Shown piece after piece: positions 1-7,973 of a stretch of 42,145 nt of DNA. The stretch's first letter is position 1; every line of letters begins with the position of its first letter. The notes below the pieces were generated by a model. That model saw nothing but the letters and a program-made list of their open reading frames with translations. It searched no databases and was not told the origin of the DNA. The stretch is from assembly GCA_007122335.1 (NCBI GenBank), contig SKTZ01000031.1, forward strand, positions 1 through 42,145, written 5' to 3'. Both the position numbers and the translations under genes were made by a program. The stretch comes from Bacillota bacterium (GTDB taxonomy: Bacteria > Bacillota > Halanaerobiia > B1SED10-174).

Positions 1-1
1 G

Positions 2-196
2 AAATGCGGAGATTTTGAAATAATTCAATCAATGGCGGAGGATGCTCTTACCGAATGCCCTGAATGCGGGAACACGGTTAAGAGGTTAATCAGTAAACCC
101 GCCGTTATTTTTAATGGTTCCGGCTTTTATTCAACAGATTACTCCGGGAGCAATAATGGTGAAAAAAAAGGAAAAGCAAAAGATAAATCAGCCTAG
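2..196 (+). CDS. FmdB-like zinc ribbon protein, C-terminal part (partial)
   Basis: Open from base 2 to a TAG at 194-196, giving 64 residues; the N-terminus lies outside the window. The visible part starts KCGDFEIIQSM, then ECPECG, then KRLISKPAVIFNGSGFYSTDY, and ends in a Lys/Ser/Gly-rich tail. Known family pattern: FmdB/CxxC zinc ribbon proteins have two Cys pairs binding one zinc, followed by a conserved phrase ending GSGFY. Only the last Cys of the first pair is in view; the second pair (CPEC) is complete. The family is named after a putative regulator beside formamidase and its function is poorly defined. It lies directly upstream of fdhD, separated by a terminator hairpin. Confidence 0.85.
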   Translation, partial: KCGDFEIIQSMAEDALTECPECGNTVKRLISKPAVIFNGSGFYSTDYSGSNNGEKKGKAKDKSA

Positions 197-224
197 TTCC
201 TGCCCTGCAGGGACTATTTTTTTT
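195..224 (+). terminator. Rho-independent terminator after the FmdB-like gene
   Basis: AGTTCCTGC (195-203) pairs with GCAGGGACT (207-215) through a 3-base loop with one G-U pair, and eight T follow (217-224). The stem begins inside the TAG stop codon. It separates the zinc ribbon gene from fdhD. Confidence 0.8.
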
Positions 225-240
225 AATTGGAGGGAGAAAA

Positions 241-1032
241 ATGGAAGGATCTCTCTGGAAACATTTTAACATTAAAAAATTTAAAAAAGGTTCCCTGCAT
301 CCTGAAGAGGATAGTGTGGTTATTGAAAATCCTTTAACCATAATGCTTAACGGCTTCGAAATTCTAACCCTGCAAATAACACCACAGTACCAGGAGGAAC
401 TGGCTACGGGATTTTTGTTTGGAGAGGGTTTTATTGAATCTGCAAAGGAAATTACCCATTTTAAATTTAACTCTGACCTGAGTGTTATTGATGTAGAAAC
501 GAAAAATGAAAAAAAACCCGACCTTTCCCGGATGGGAAAACGAGTAATGTCAAGCGGTTGTGGCCGGGGTTTTTCTTTCAGCAGTAAAAGGCAGCGGGAA
601 AAAATAAATACCCTCCCTCCGGGACCAATTTTCCCCGCAAAAATATTTTTTGAGTTAATGGGTTTAATGGAAAAGGAAGGTGAGGTTTTTTCCAAAACAG
701 GAGGAACTCATTCTGCAGCCCTGGGAGATAAAAGCGGAAATTTATTATTTGCCTGTGAAGATATCGGGCGGCACAATGCTGTGGATAAGGTTTTTGGATG
801 GGCGGGGAAAAATGGTTTTCCACTGGAGGACAAAGTGTTGGTTTGTAGCGGTAGAATTTCTTCGGAAATGGTTACAAAAGCCCTGGTTAATAAGGTGCGG
901 GTTGTGGTTTCCCGTTCTGCTCCTACCAGCCAGGGAGTGGAAAGGGCCCGGGAGTTTAACTTAACCTTAATAGGATTCTGCCGGGGCCCCCGCTTCAATC
1001 TTTATACCGGAGAAGAAAGGGTTAAACCCTGA
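241..1032 (+). CDS. fdhD: Formate dehydrogenase accessory sulfurtransferase FdhD
   Basis: 263 residues, the usual family length. FdhD passes sulfur from a cysteine desulfurase to the Mo/W-bis-PGD cofactor and is needed for active formate dehydrogenase; it acts in the cytoplasm. Visible family motifs in order: GFLFGEGFI (57-65), the loop SSGCGRG with its single Cys at 107, GGTHSAAL (154-161), CEDIGRHNAVDKV (172-184), SGRISSEMV (203-211) and SRSAPTS (224-230). The loop has one Cys rather than the CxxC of E. coli; I believe many clostridial and archaeal homologues do too, so I do not call it defective. ATG at 241 follows GGAGGGAG. No formate dehydrogenase is in the window. FdhD partners are often selenoproteins, which fits the selenocysteine msrA nearby. 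Confidence 0.95.
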   Translation: MEGSLWKHFNIKKFKKGSLHPEEDSVVIENPLTIMLNGFEILTLQITPQYQEELATGFLFGEGFIESAKEITHFKFNSDLSVIDVETKNEKKPDLSRMGKRVMSSGCGRGFSFSSKRQREKINTLPPGPIFPAKIFFELMGLMEKEGEVFSKTGGTHSAALGDKSGNLLFACEDIGRHNAVDKVFGWAGKNGFPLEDKVLVCSGRISSEMVTKALVNKVRVVVSRSAPTSQGVERAREFNLTLIGFCRGPRFNLYTGEERVKP

Positions 1033-2737
1033 CCTGCAGGGTTCTAAGCCTGTTTAAAGCAGCGGCTATTTCCAGAGGCCGCGGCCGGGCATAATTCCCC
1101 TGGGGTTGATTGGGAAAGGGAGATGCTATTTCCAGGCCCTTTTCCTCGAGTTCTTTTTCAATTATTTTTAAGATTTCTGCAAGAGGTTTTTTACCGTCAA
1201 TAATATTTTCTTTCAGGGCAAAGAATATCAGATCTCCGATGGCTCTGGTCTGGCTGGGATCGACTATCTGTTCAACATTTTGCAGGTTAATATTTTCCCT
1301 GCCAAATTGAATAGCTTCATCCGAGCGAGACTTAATTTTTACCTTTTTCCCTTTGCGGGGGTTTAAACTTTGCGGCTGGGGTTTTCTCTGTAAAATCTCA
1401 CCGAAGTTTTTACCCCCTTCTATTTTCCTGAGGGTTTTATTATCGCTGGCAATTGACCTGGCTTCCTGGGAAACATCCCGGGCCCTGTATTCATCCATCA
1501 TAATTACCGTATCTGCAACGTCAAAATAGTCGCCAGAACCACCGATAACCAGTATTGTTGATACTCCAAGCTCAGAATAAAGCTGCGAGATTTTATCAAT
1601 AAAAGGGGTTATCGGTTCTTTATCTTTCGCAACGAGCTTTTGCATCCGCATATCCCGGATCATGAAATTGGTGGCCGAGGTATCCTCGTCCATAAGCAGA
1701 ACCTTAGCCCCCGCCTCCAGGCCTTCAAGAATATTGGCGGCCTGGGAAGTGCTTCCGCTGGCTTCATCTGAACAGAAAGCGCCTGTGTCCTGGCCATAGG
1801 GCAGGTTACTGATAAAGGGTGTAATATTAACTTTTTCAACCCGGCGGCCGTCTTCGGCCCGGATTTTTAAAGCCTCTGGGTTGGTAACGACATGTTCCCT
1901 GCCGTCCCCGGGGATGTGGTTGTAGACGCTTCTCTCCAGGGCCCGCAAGAGGGTTGACTTTCCGTGATATCCTCCCCCTACAATAATGGTGATGCCCCTG
2001 GGGATGCCCATACCCTTGACTTTTCCGGTATGGGGAGTGTTGAGTTCAACTTCCAGGGAAGGAGGAGAATAAAAAGGTACTGCTTCCCTGCGAGAAAGTG
2101 GTCTCTGGTCAATACCGCTGCGGCGTGGAAGAATGGAACCGTTGGCAATAAAGGCAACTAAACCCTTTTCCTGCAGTTCATCTCGCATAAAATCCTGATC
2201 TTCAGCCGTTTGAATGTGGTTTACGAGGGGATTTCTTTCCAAAGAGGTGAAAAACAGGGCGGATTTAACCAGGCGGGGAATTTCTTCCAGGAGCATTTCT
2301 TCGGCCTGTCTTCCCAATATTTTGCGGCCCCGGGCGGGAAGCCCAATAAAAAGCCTTGCTTCTACCTGGCCCGAAGTAACCCGGACACTGCTTCTTTCCA
2401 GAATTTCCTGTCCCGGGGCATCAACTGCAACCAGCCCACTTTTGCCCGTGCCTCTTCTGCCCCGGCAAATTATCTTTATTTTCTGGTCCAGGATTCGAGT
2501 TAGATAGTCATTCAGGGCAATGTTTCTTACCCCTGTGTTAAAGGTTGCCTCGGGGAAACGTGCTATTTTTTGGTCTATTTTAATTGCTACCTGGGAAGGC
2601 CCGGCAAAGGGATCCCCCTGGACGTAATAAAAATCAAGGTCAAAATCCGGAAAAATGAAGGTTTGGCCCTGCAAATCCTTGTAAGCCTTGTAGCCCTTAT
2701 TGTCTATTTGATTTAAGAATTTTTTTAGTTTTTCCAT
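1022..2737 (-). CDS. ABC-class P-loop ATPase, COG3044 type
   Basis: 571 residues, soluble, with no membrane segments. A stand-alone ABC-class ATPase: Walker A GGGYHGKST (254-262), a signature-like ASGSTSQ (326-332) in place of LSGGQ, and Walker B AKVLLMDED (344-352), followed by SATNFM. The N-terminal 240 residues carry a second Gly/Lys-rich loop, CRGRRGTGKSG (91-101). This matches the predicted ABC-class ATPase family COG3044, which is widespread but has no firm function; some of its long relatives have been linked to RNA metabolism (weak). ATG at 2737 is preceded by AGGAGAG. It converges on fdhD with an 11-bp overlap and diverges from the GNAT fusion gene. Confidence 0.88.
   Translation of the reverse strand: MEKLKKFLNQIDNKGYKAYKDLQGQTFIFPDFDLDFYYVQGDPFAGPSQVAIKIDQKIARFPEATFNTGVRNIALNDYLTRILDQKIKIICRGRRGTGKSGLVAVDAPGQEILERSSVRVTSGQVEARLFIGLPARGRKILGRQAEEMLLEEIPRLVKSALFFTSLERNPLVNHIQTAEDQDFMRDELQEKGLVAFIANGSILPRRSGIDQRPLSRREAVPFYSPPSLEVELNTPHTGKVKGMGIPRGITIIVGGGYHGKSTLLRALERSVYNHIPGDGREHVVTNPEALKIRAEDGRRVEKVNITPFISNLPYGQDTGAFCSDEASGSTSQAANILEGLEAGAKVLLMDEDTSATNFMIRDMRMQKLVAKDKEPITPFIDKISQLYSELGVSTILVIGGSGDYFDVADTVIMMDEYRARDVSQEARSIASDNKTLRKIEGGKNFGEILQRKPQPQSLNPRKGKKVKIKSRSDEAIQFGRENINLQNVEQIVDPSQTRAIGDLIFFALKENIIDGKKPLAEILKIIEKELEEKGLEIASPFPNQPQGNYARPRPLEIAAALNRLRTLQVRV
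1024..1042. terminator. Hairpin at the convergent fdhD / COG3044 gene ends
   Basis: AACCCTG (1024-1030) and CAGGGTT (1036-1042) form a perfect 7-bp stem with a 5-base loop, spanning the two overlapping stop codons. No T tract follows on either strand, so it may slow or protect transcript ends without being a classical terminator. Confidence 0.35.
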
Positions 2738-2773
2738 TTTGATAACTCTCCTTTCCGGTTGGTGCTACTTAAA

Positions 2774-2803
2774 AATATACCATAAAGGTTTGTGTTGATG
2801 CAA
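2774..2803 (-). promoter_or_regulatory. Candidate sigma-A promoter for the COG3044 ATPase
   Basis: On the minus strand TTGCAT (2803-2798) is followed, after 18 bases, by TATATT (2779-2774), about 37 bases upstream of the ATG at 2737. Spacing and hexamers fit a housekeeping promoter. Called from sequence only. Confidence 0.5.
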
Positions 2804-2876
2804 AGTTCATAAAAGGATTCCTTGATTGTTTCGGCGAAAACATTTTTACTGTACCATTGGAAGGAGGGCTTGAATT

Positions 2877-5800
2877 TTGGAAATAAAAAAGTACCAACAG
2901 GAAGATGCCCAGAAAATGGCTGCGCATATTAATGGAAGCGATCTGGCCTGGCCGGGCAGCGGATTGACCCACGGGGTTCCCTTTACGGCTGAGTTTGTTA
3001 AAAATTGGATGGAAGAAGTCGACTGGGAAATTTTCCTGGCCTGGGATCAGGATGATATTGCGGGGTTTTCTTCCCTGACCTGTATTGATGGAAAAAAGAA
3101 AACTGCCTACATACCGCTTTTAAATGTTCATCCCGATTTCCACGGTCGAGGAATTGGGCGGAGCTTACTTTTTAAATGTGTCCAGAGGGCTATTGAGGAA
3201 AAATACCACAGGCTGGACCTACACACCTGGCCTTCTAACAGGAAGGCTATCCCGTTGTATAAAAAAATGGGTTTCTTCTGGAATCCGGAAACTTCCGTCC
3301 ATATGGTTAATTATCTCCCCCTGATTTTACAGAATCCCCTTGTCCGGGAATATATTGATTCCCGGGAATGGTATGGGTTTCTCCAGCGGTCTTTCAACCT
3401 TTCCGAAGATGAAGAAACCTGGGAAGGGATTGAAGTATTTAATTACCGCTGGACCTGGGATGACGAATATCTGCTGGTTCGGGTGGACCGCAAATCAGAA
3501 AAAATTGCTAATATAGAAACTCCTGACTTTTCCATCAGTCTTTTTCTTGAACGGCAGATAAATCCGTTAAATCAAGAGAACTCCTTGTTCTGGAAAATTT
3601 CCAAAGATCGAGAAGAAACTCCTGTTTTTATCAGCTTCAGCGGAGATGATCCTTTCTGGCCCTCCGGTAAAATGCCTATACGGGCAAAGGAATGGAAGGA
3701 AGAAGAGGAGTTTAAGCCAGCGCCAGAGTTCGACATGCCCGCAGAGGGAAGTAAAACTTCAATCCTGAATGCTCAGGTTCTCTGGCACAACCATCAGCTG
3801 GATATGGGAATTGGTCTTGACCTTAATCAGGTTTTAAAGGTTTCGCCTCCTGAAGAATTAATCGAGGTCAAACCCGGGGAAAAAACTGAAATTTGGTTCA
3901 ACCTGGAAAATAAGCTTGACCGGGATTTAATCGGAGAAGCGCATTTTATAAGTTCTTCCCACCTGGAAATTACTGTACCTGAAACGGGTATTGAAATTTC
4001 TCCAGGAGGTAAGGCGGGAATAAGGGTATTTTTGCAGGGCAAAAAAAAGGGAGTAGCCCATCTGGATATGGTTCTTACCTACCGCTTCGAAGAGGAATAT
4101 TTTCAGGCAATTCCCTGGAAGGGAGATGTCCTGGTAAGATCCGGCGGTGAACTGGTTGCCAGAGAAATCAATAATAAAACCTGGCTGGTAAATGATTACC
4201 TTGCTTTGAAAATAAATGGGGGAAAGGTAGAGGTTTTTGATAAAGCAAGAAAAGGTTCGGTAGTGAATATAGAAATGATGCAGTGGGGCCCGCCCTATAA
4301 CTCGTCGCTCTTTTTCCAGCAAAATTTCCAGCACAGGATCGAGGGACAGCAGGTTTCTATTTCCCTGGAAAGGTTTCAGCCATCTCGAATGCGCTTGACC
4401 AAGAAAATTTCTCTGGCCGGATCAGAAATTTATACGGAATATGAACTAGAAAATCTTTCCGATTCCCGGGAAACTATTATCCTTTCCCCGCAAAACAGTA
4501 TTGCCGGGGCTGATCATGAAAGGGTGGTAATTCCACTGCGGGAGGGATTATTGCGGGAAGATTATGATCAGCAGGTTTTTCCTGGTTTTGCTGATTTTTC
4601 CGGACCAGCAGAGCTTTTTGATGCTCTCTGGCAGGCTTTTGAGACAGGGAACCGGGTTGTTGGGATCTGCTTACCTTCGGGGGAAGGTGAAGTTGAAGTA
4701 TGGGCGAATGATTTTCTTCAACAGAAACAAACCCAGGAAATCGAGGGCTTTTCCAAAAAGATTTTTCCTGGACCAGCTTTTTATGTTGGAGGTGGGAACT
4801 GGCAAAAAGTTGCCCAACTGTCTGAGAAACTGGAATGGCCAAATGTAGGAGGGCCAGTTAAGAATATCGGTGAACCGGAGTGGGACGGGAAAATCCCTGT
4901 AATTCAAGATGGTAAAGGTTCGGGTATTATAAAGGTTGCCTATCCAGGACGAAGAAAATCCCTTTTAAACCTGGATCTAAAGGCGCCAGAAGGGCTTGAG
5001 CCCCAGCAGGACTCTGCAAAGGTTTTCCTCGAGGAACGCCGGGGTTACGGGTTGCAACTGGATTGGAAGGATGTCCAGGTAAAATCAGGAATTTACTGCC
5101 TGCAAACTTCTTACCGCCTGCGGGGGTGGCAAAAAGAAAAATTTCTTCCGGTTGTTGTAACTTCTTCTGAGGACAATCTGACTTCCAGACAGGATGGTTC
5201 CTGCTGGGAGATTCAAAATGGAGATCTCCAGTTTAAAATTGATCCCGAATTTGGCGGAACCCTCTATTCCTTGCAGTACAGGGGCCAGGAAGTTTTGAAT
5301 TCCCCGCACCCTGAAGTTGACGTCATGGAATGGATGTACCCCTGGTTCGGAGGTATCGGGCCCACCCTGGCCTTACAAGAAAGAAGTAGATACCCCGGGT
5401 ATTTGTGCAAGGAAAAATTCAATCCTCGCTGGGTTGAAAGAAAAACTCCCAGTGGTCTCAACTGGCAGGGGTTGGTGCTGGATATTGAACCCGAAAGAAA
5501 AGAATTCAAGGGCCTGGAACTCTCCCTTAGTTATTTAACTCTGCCCCAGATTCCTGTTTTGGCAATAAAATTTACTCTGAAGAATAAAACCCGTTTTAGC
5601 TTTGGAGTAAATCCCCGCATTATATTATTCCCCCGGACCGATTTTATCCCAGAGGGTTCGGTTTTGAAAACAGGCAGAAAAGATGTAACCCGAACCCGGG
5701 TTTTAGGGGAAATGGAGGGGGCTGCAGGGAAACTTGATTGGTGCAGCCTTCAGGCTAAAGAAAGGATGGTTCTTGCTACAGGCTGTGAACAGGGAATTAA

Positions 5801-5981
5801 TTTTAGTGAAATACCTCACCCCTACCAGTACATTTTTAACGTTGCATACCCGGGATTGAAAACCCTGGGACCCAGGGAAGAGTTATCCTTGAAGTTATTT
5901 GGGTTCTGGGGGGATGGTTTTAAACCGGGTAATTTTTGCCATTCCCTGGCAGATGAGTTTAATATTTTGGAGGATAACTGA
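2877..5981 (+). CDS. Giant GNAT acetyltransferase fused to beta-sandwich and mutarotase-like domains
   Basis: 1034 residues from a TTG nine bases after AAGGAGG. Residues 1-150 are a GNAT N-acetyltransferase domain: acetyl-CoA loop VHPDFHGRGIGRSLL (84-98), then PSNRKAIPLYKKMGF (119-133), typical of the family. About 160-300 is a mixed segment I do not recognise. About 320-430 resembles a NEW3-like beta sandwich. The last ~280 residues, starting near CWEIQNGDLQFKI and EFGGTLYSL, resemble a galactose-mutarotase-like sugar-binding sandwich. There is no signal peptide, so it should be cytoplasmic. Most GNAT proteins are 150-300 residues long, so the fusion is striking. An acetyltransferase acting on a sugar or cell-wall precursor is a reasonable guess, not shown. 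It is transcribed alone, with a 47-bp gap before the barrel gene. Confidence 0.85.
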   Translation: MEIKKYQQEDAQKMAAHINGSDLAWPGSGLTHGVPFTAEFVKNWMEEVDWEIFLAWDQDDIAGFSSLTCIDGKKKTAYIPLLNVHPDFHGRGIGRSLLFKCVQRAIEEKYHRLDLHTWPSNRKAIPLYKKMGFFWNPETSVHMVNYLPLILQNPLVREYIDSREWYGFLQRSFNLSEDEETWEGIEVFNYRWTWDDEYLLVRVDRKSEKIANIETPDFSISLFLERQINPLNQENSLFWKISKDREETPVFISFSGDDPFWPSGKMPIRAKEWKEEEEFKPAPEFDMPAEGSKTSILNAQVLWHNHQLDMGIGLDLNQVLKVSPPEELIEVKPGEKTEIWFNLENKLDRDLIGEAHFISSSHLEITVPETGIEISPGGKAGIRVFLQGKKKGVAHLDMVLTYRFEEEYFQAIPWKGDVLVRSGGELVAREINNKTWLVNDYLALKINGGKVEVFDKARKGSVVNIEMMQWGPPYNSSLFFQQNFQHRIEGQQVSISLERFQPSRMRLTKKISLAGSEIYTEYELENLSDSRETIILSPQNSIAGADHERVVIPLREGLLREDYDQQVFPGFADFSGPAELFDALWQAFETGNRVVGICLPSGEGEVEVWANDFLQQKQTQEIEGFSKKIFPGPAFYVGGGNWQKVAQLSEKLEWPNVGGPVKNIGEPEWDGKIPVIQDGKGSGIIKVAYPGRRKSLLNLDLKAPEGLEPQQDSAKVFLEERRGYGLQLDWKDVQVKSGIYCLQTSYRLRGWQKEKFLPVVVTSSEDNLTSRQDGSCWEIQNGDLQFKIDPEFGGTLYSLQYRGQEVLNSPHPEVDVMEWMYPWFGGIGPTLALQERSRYPGYLCKEKFNPRWVERKTPSGLNWQGLVLDIEPERKEFKGLELSLSYLTLPQIPVLAIKFTLKNKTRFSFGVNPRIILFPRTDFIPEGSVLKTGRKDVTRTRVLGEMEGAAGKLDWCSLQAKERMVLATGCEQGINFSEIPHPYQYIFNVAYPGLKTLGPREELSLKLFGFWGDGFKPGNFCHSLADEFNILEDN

Positions 5982-6028
5982 TTTTGTTCGCGAATCTGAA
6001 TAAATAAAAGCTGAAAAAGGGTGAAAAT

Positions 6029-6520
6029 ATGAAAAAAGCAGGATTGATTTTAACAACCTTCCTTTTATTTTTGATTTGTAGTTCAGGCCCGGTTCTGGCC
6101 CTGCAACCACCCTGGGTAACAACTCATGGTGGAGAAGTTAGTTTGATGGTAGTTGGTGATCGGGGACTTGTTCTTGGCGGTGAATACGGGTTTACAGATA
6201 ATCTGGCAATTTCGGGCCGGATAGGAGGTCCTTTCGGTAGACTGGGCGTAAAAGTCCAGGCCAGGCCTGCGTTCGCAGTTATTGGAGGAGTTACCCGCGG
6301 CCAGAAGTTTTATTTTGGGTTTACTGCTGCTCGCTCCTTAAATACTGACTTTCTGGGAATAGCTGAAGCAGCCCTGGTTACCGATGGAAGGAATTTTGGG
6401 TTGGCATATCAAGTGGGAATCAGGTACAGGGTAAATCCCAATTGGGATCTTAGAGGCGGAGTAATCAGCAGAGATCTTGATTTCCCGAGACTTCAGGTGG
6501 GTGGAGGATACAGTTTTTAA
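6029..6520 (+). CDS. Secreted small beta-barrel-like protein (outer-membrane candidate)
   Basis: 163 residues. A clear Sec signal peptide (residues 1-25: two Lys, a long Leu/Ile/Phe core, end VLALQ) precedes about 138 residues of alternating polar and apolar short strands rich in Gly: GEVSLMVVG, GLVLGGEYGF, LAISGRIGG, FGLAYQVGIRYRV, LRGGVIS, LQVGGGYSF. The chain ends in an aromatic residue (Tyr-Ser-Phe), as outer-membrane barrels recognised by BamA do. Six to eight strands would fit this length. The family is not recognised by name. If the reading is right the host has an outer membrane, as diderm Bacillota do. A periplasmic beta protein is the alternative. It is followed 30 bp downstream by the DUF503 gene. 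Confidence 0.75.
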   Translation: MKKAGLILTTFLLFLICSSGPVLALQPPWVTTHGGEVSLMVVGDRGLVLGGEYGFTDNLAISGRIGGPFGRLGVKVQARPAFAVIGGVTRGQKFYFGFTAARSLNTDFLGIAEAALVTDGRNFGLAYQVGIRYRVNPNWDLRGGVISRDLDFPRLQVGGGYSF

Positions 6521-6550
6521 ACTGAAGTTGAAAAATGGAGGCGAAAACTG

Positions 6551-6826
6551 ATGACCGGAATTTGCACCTGGAATTTACGTTTTTTGGGAGTGAATTCCCT
6601 GAAAGAAAAAAGGAAAATAATGCGCAGCTTCCTGGACCGGGTCCGCTGCCGCTATAATGTTTCTATCGCCGAGGTAGGAGCTCAGGATACCTGGCAGAGC
6701 GCAATTATAGTTGCTGCCCATGTCTCCAATGACCGCCGCCACATTGAACGGACCATTCAGCAGGTTACTTCGATAATCGAACGTGAATGTGAAATTGTTA
6801 ACCTTGAACTTGAGTTCATTTCATAG
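6551..6826 (+). CDS. DUF503 family protein (YlxP-like)
   Basis: 91 residues, full length for DUF503. Visible: the start region CTWNLRFLGVNSLKEKRKI, then FLDRVRCRYNVSIAEVG, DTWQSAIIVAAHVSND and IERTIQQV, all hallmarks of the family. These small alpha/beta proteins often sit in the nusA-infB-rbfA cluster in Bacillota and have no settled function; here the gene is elsewhere. ATG at 6551 follows GGAGGCGAAAACTG. It is 12 bp upstream of the aldo-keto reductase and probably co-transcribed with it. Confidence 0.88.
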   Translation: MTGICTWNLRFLGVNSLKEKRKIMRSFLDRVRCRYNVSIAEVGAQDTWQSAIIVAAHVSNDRRHIERTIQQVTSIIERECEIVNLELEFIS

Positions 6827-6838
6827 AGGAGGATAAAT

Positions 6839-7948
6839 ATGCAAAAGCGCAGTTTTGGTTCCAACGGAGCAAAGATAACTCCCATATCTTTTGGGGCAAT
6901 GAGAATCCCCCACCAAGCAGATAAAGCAACTCCAATTATTCGGAGAGCCATTGACATGGGGATCAATTATATTGATACCGCTCCCTTTTACTGCGACAGT
7001 AAAAGCGAGGACCTGGTTGGTGAGGCTCTTCAGGATGGTTACAGGGAAAAAGTTTATATTTCTACCAAGTGTCCGGTGGGCACGAAAGATGAATATGACC
7101 TGGACGAATTTTTGCATCAGTCGCTAAAAAGACTTAAAACCGATTATATCGACTTTTACCACCTCTGGAGTTTAAATGGGGAGAATTACCGGGAAAAAGT
7201 ACTGGCCCCAGGAGGTTTCTTAGAAAAAGCGGTAAAAGCCCAGGAAAAGGGGTTTATCAAAAATATCAGCTTTTCTTTCCACGGGGAAGTTGAAGACCTC
7301 ATAGAGATTATCCAGGATGGCCATTTTACAACTATGCTGGTTCAGTACAACATCCTTAACCGGGAGAACGAAGAAGCGATTGCCCTGGCCCGGGAAAAAG
7401 GCCTGGGTGTTGCAATAATGGGGCCGGTTGCAGGTGGTCGCCTGGCCAGACCTTCAAAAGTCATTGAAAAGATGCTCCCTAAAGGAGTCAGTACCTCTGC
7501 AGAACTTGCCCTGCGCTTTGTCCTTGCCAATTCTGATGTGAGTACTGCTGTTTCGGGAATGGAGAACATAGAAATGGTGGAAGAAAACATAGCCACGGCT
7601 TCCCGGCCAGAACCTTTAAGCAAAGAAGAACACGAAAAAATCAAGTCCACTACAGAGGAACTCAAAGCCCTGGCTGAGCTGTACTGCACGAGCTGCGGGT
7701 ACTGCATGCCCTGTCCACATGACGTTAATATTCCTGCTAACTTCCAGTTGATGAATTATTACCGGGTTTATGACCTTAAGGATTATGCCCGCGAGGTATA
7801 TCAAAAAATGGAAGCTGGAGAAAAATTTGTTCCCCAGGGGAAAACCGCGCAACACTGTATCGAATGTGGAGAATGTATGGATAAATGTCCGCAGAATATT
7901 GATATAATTAAACAGTTGCAAGAGGTTAAGGAAGCATTAAAAAAATAG
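6839..7948 (+). CDS. Aldo-keto reductase with C-terminal ferredoxin domain
   Basis: 369 residues. The N-terminal ~270 form an aldo-keto reductase barrel with the catalytic tetrad in view: Asp46 and Tyr51 in YIDTAPFYCDS, Lys77 in ISTKCP, and His108 in FYHLWS. The C-terminal ~90 residues carry two Cys clusters, CTSCGYCMPCP and CIECGECMDKCP, each able to bind a [4Fe-4S] cluster. This two-domain form (COG1453) is common in anaerobes; substrate and electron partner are unknown. ATG at 6839 follows GAGGAGG. It ends at a strong bidirectional terminator and faces msrA. Confidence 0.93.
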   Translation: MQKRSFGSNGAKITPISFGAMRIPHQADKATPIIRRAIDMGINYIDTAPFYCDSKSEDLVGEALQDGYREKVYISTKCPVGTKDEYDLDEFLHQSLKRLKTDYIDFYHLWSLNGENYREKVLAPGGFLEKAVKAQEKGFIKNISFSFHGEVEDLIEIIQDGHFTTMLVQYNILNRENEEAIALAREKGLGVAIMGPVAGGRLARPSKVIEKMLPKGVSTSAELALRFVLANSDVSTAVSGMENIEMVEENIATASRPEPLSKEEHEKIKSTTEELKALAELYCTSCGYCMPCPHDVNIPANFQLMNYYRVYDLKDYAREVYQKMEAGEKFVPQGKTAQHCIECGECMDKCPQNIDIIKQLQEVKEALKK

Positions 7949-7969
7949 GCCCGGGGGGCCTATTTTTTT
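7942..7969. terminator. Bidirectional terminator between aldo-keto reductase and msrA
   Basis: ATAGGCC and GGCCTAT form a GC-rich stem flanked by an A tract on the left and seven T on the right, so it can stop transcription on both strands. It lies between two convergent genes. Confidence 0.85.
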
Positions 7970-7973
7970 GCTA

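Noticed and set aside
578-998. Several frames inside fdhD on both strands
   Set aside because: All are shadows of the strongly supported fdhD frame.
241-1032. FdhD as inactive because it lacks the second Cys of CxxC
   Set aside because: All other motifs are intact, and single-Cys loops occur in related clostridial and archaeal FdhD to my knowledge.
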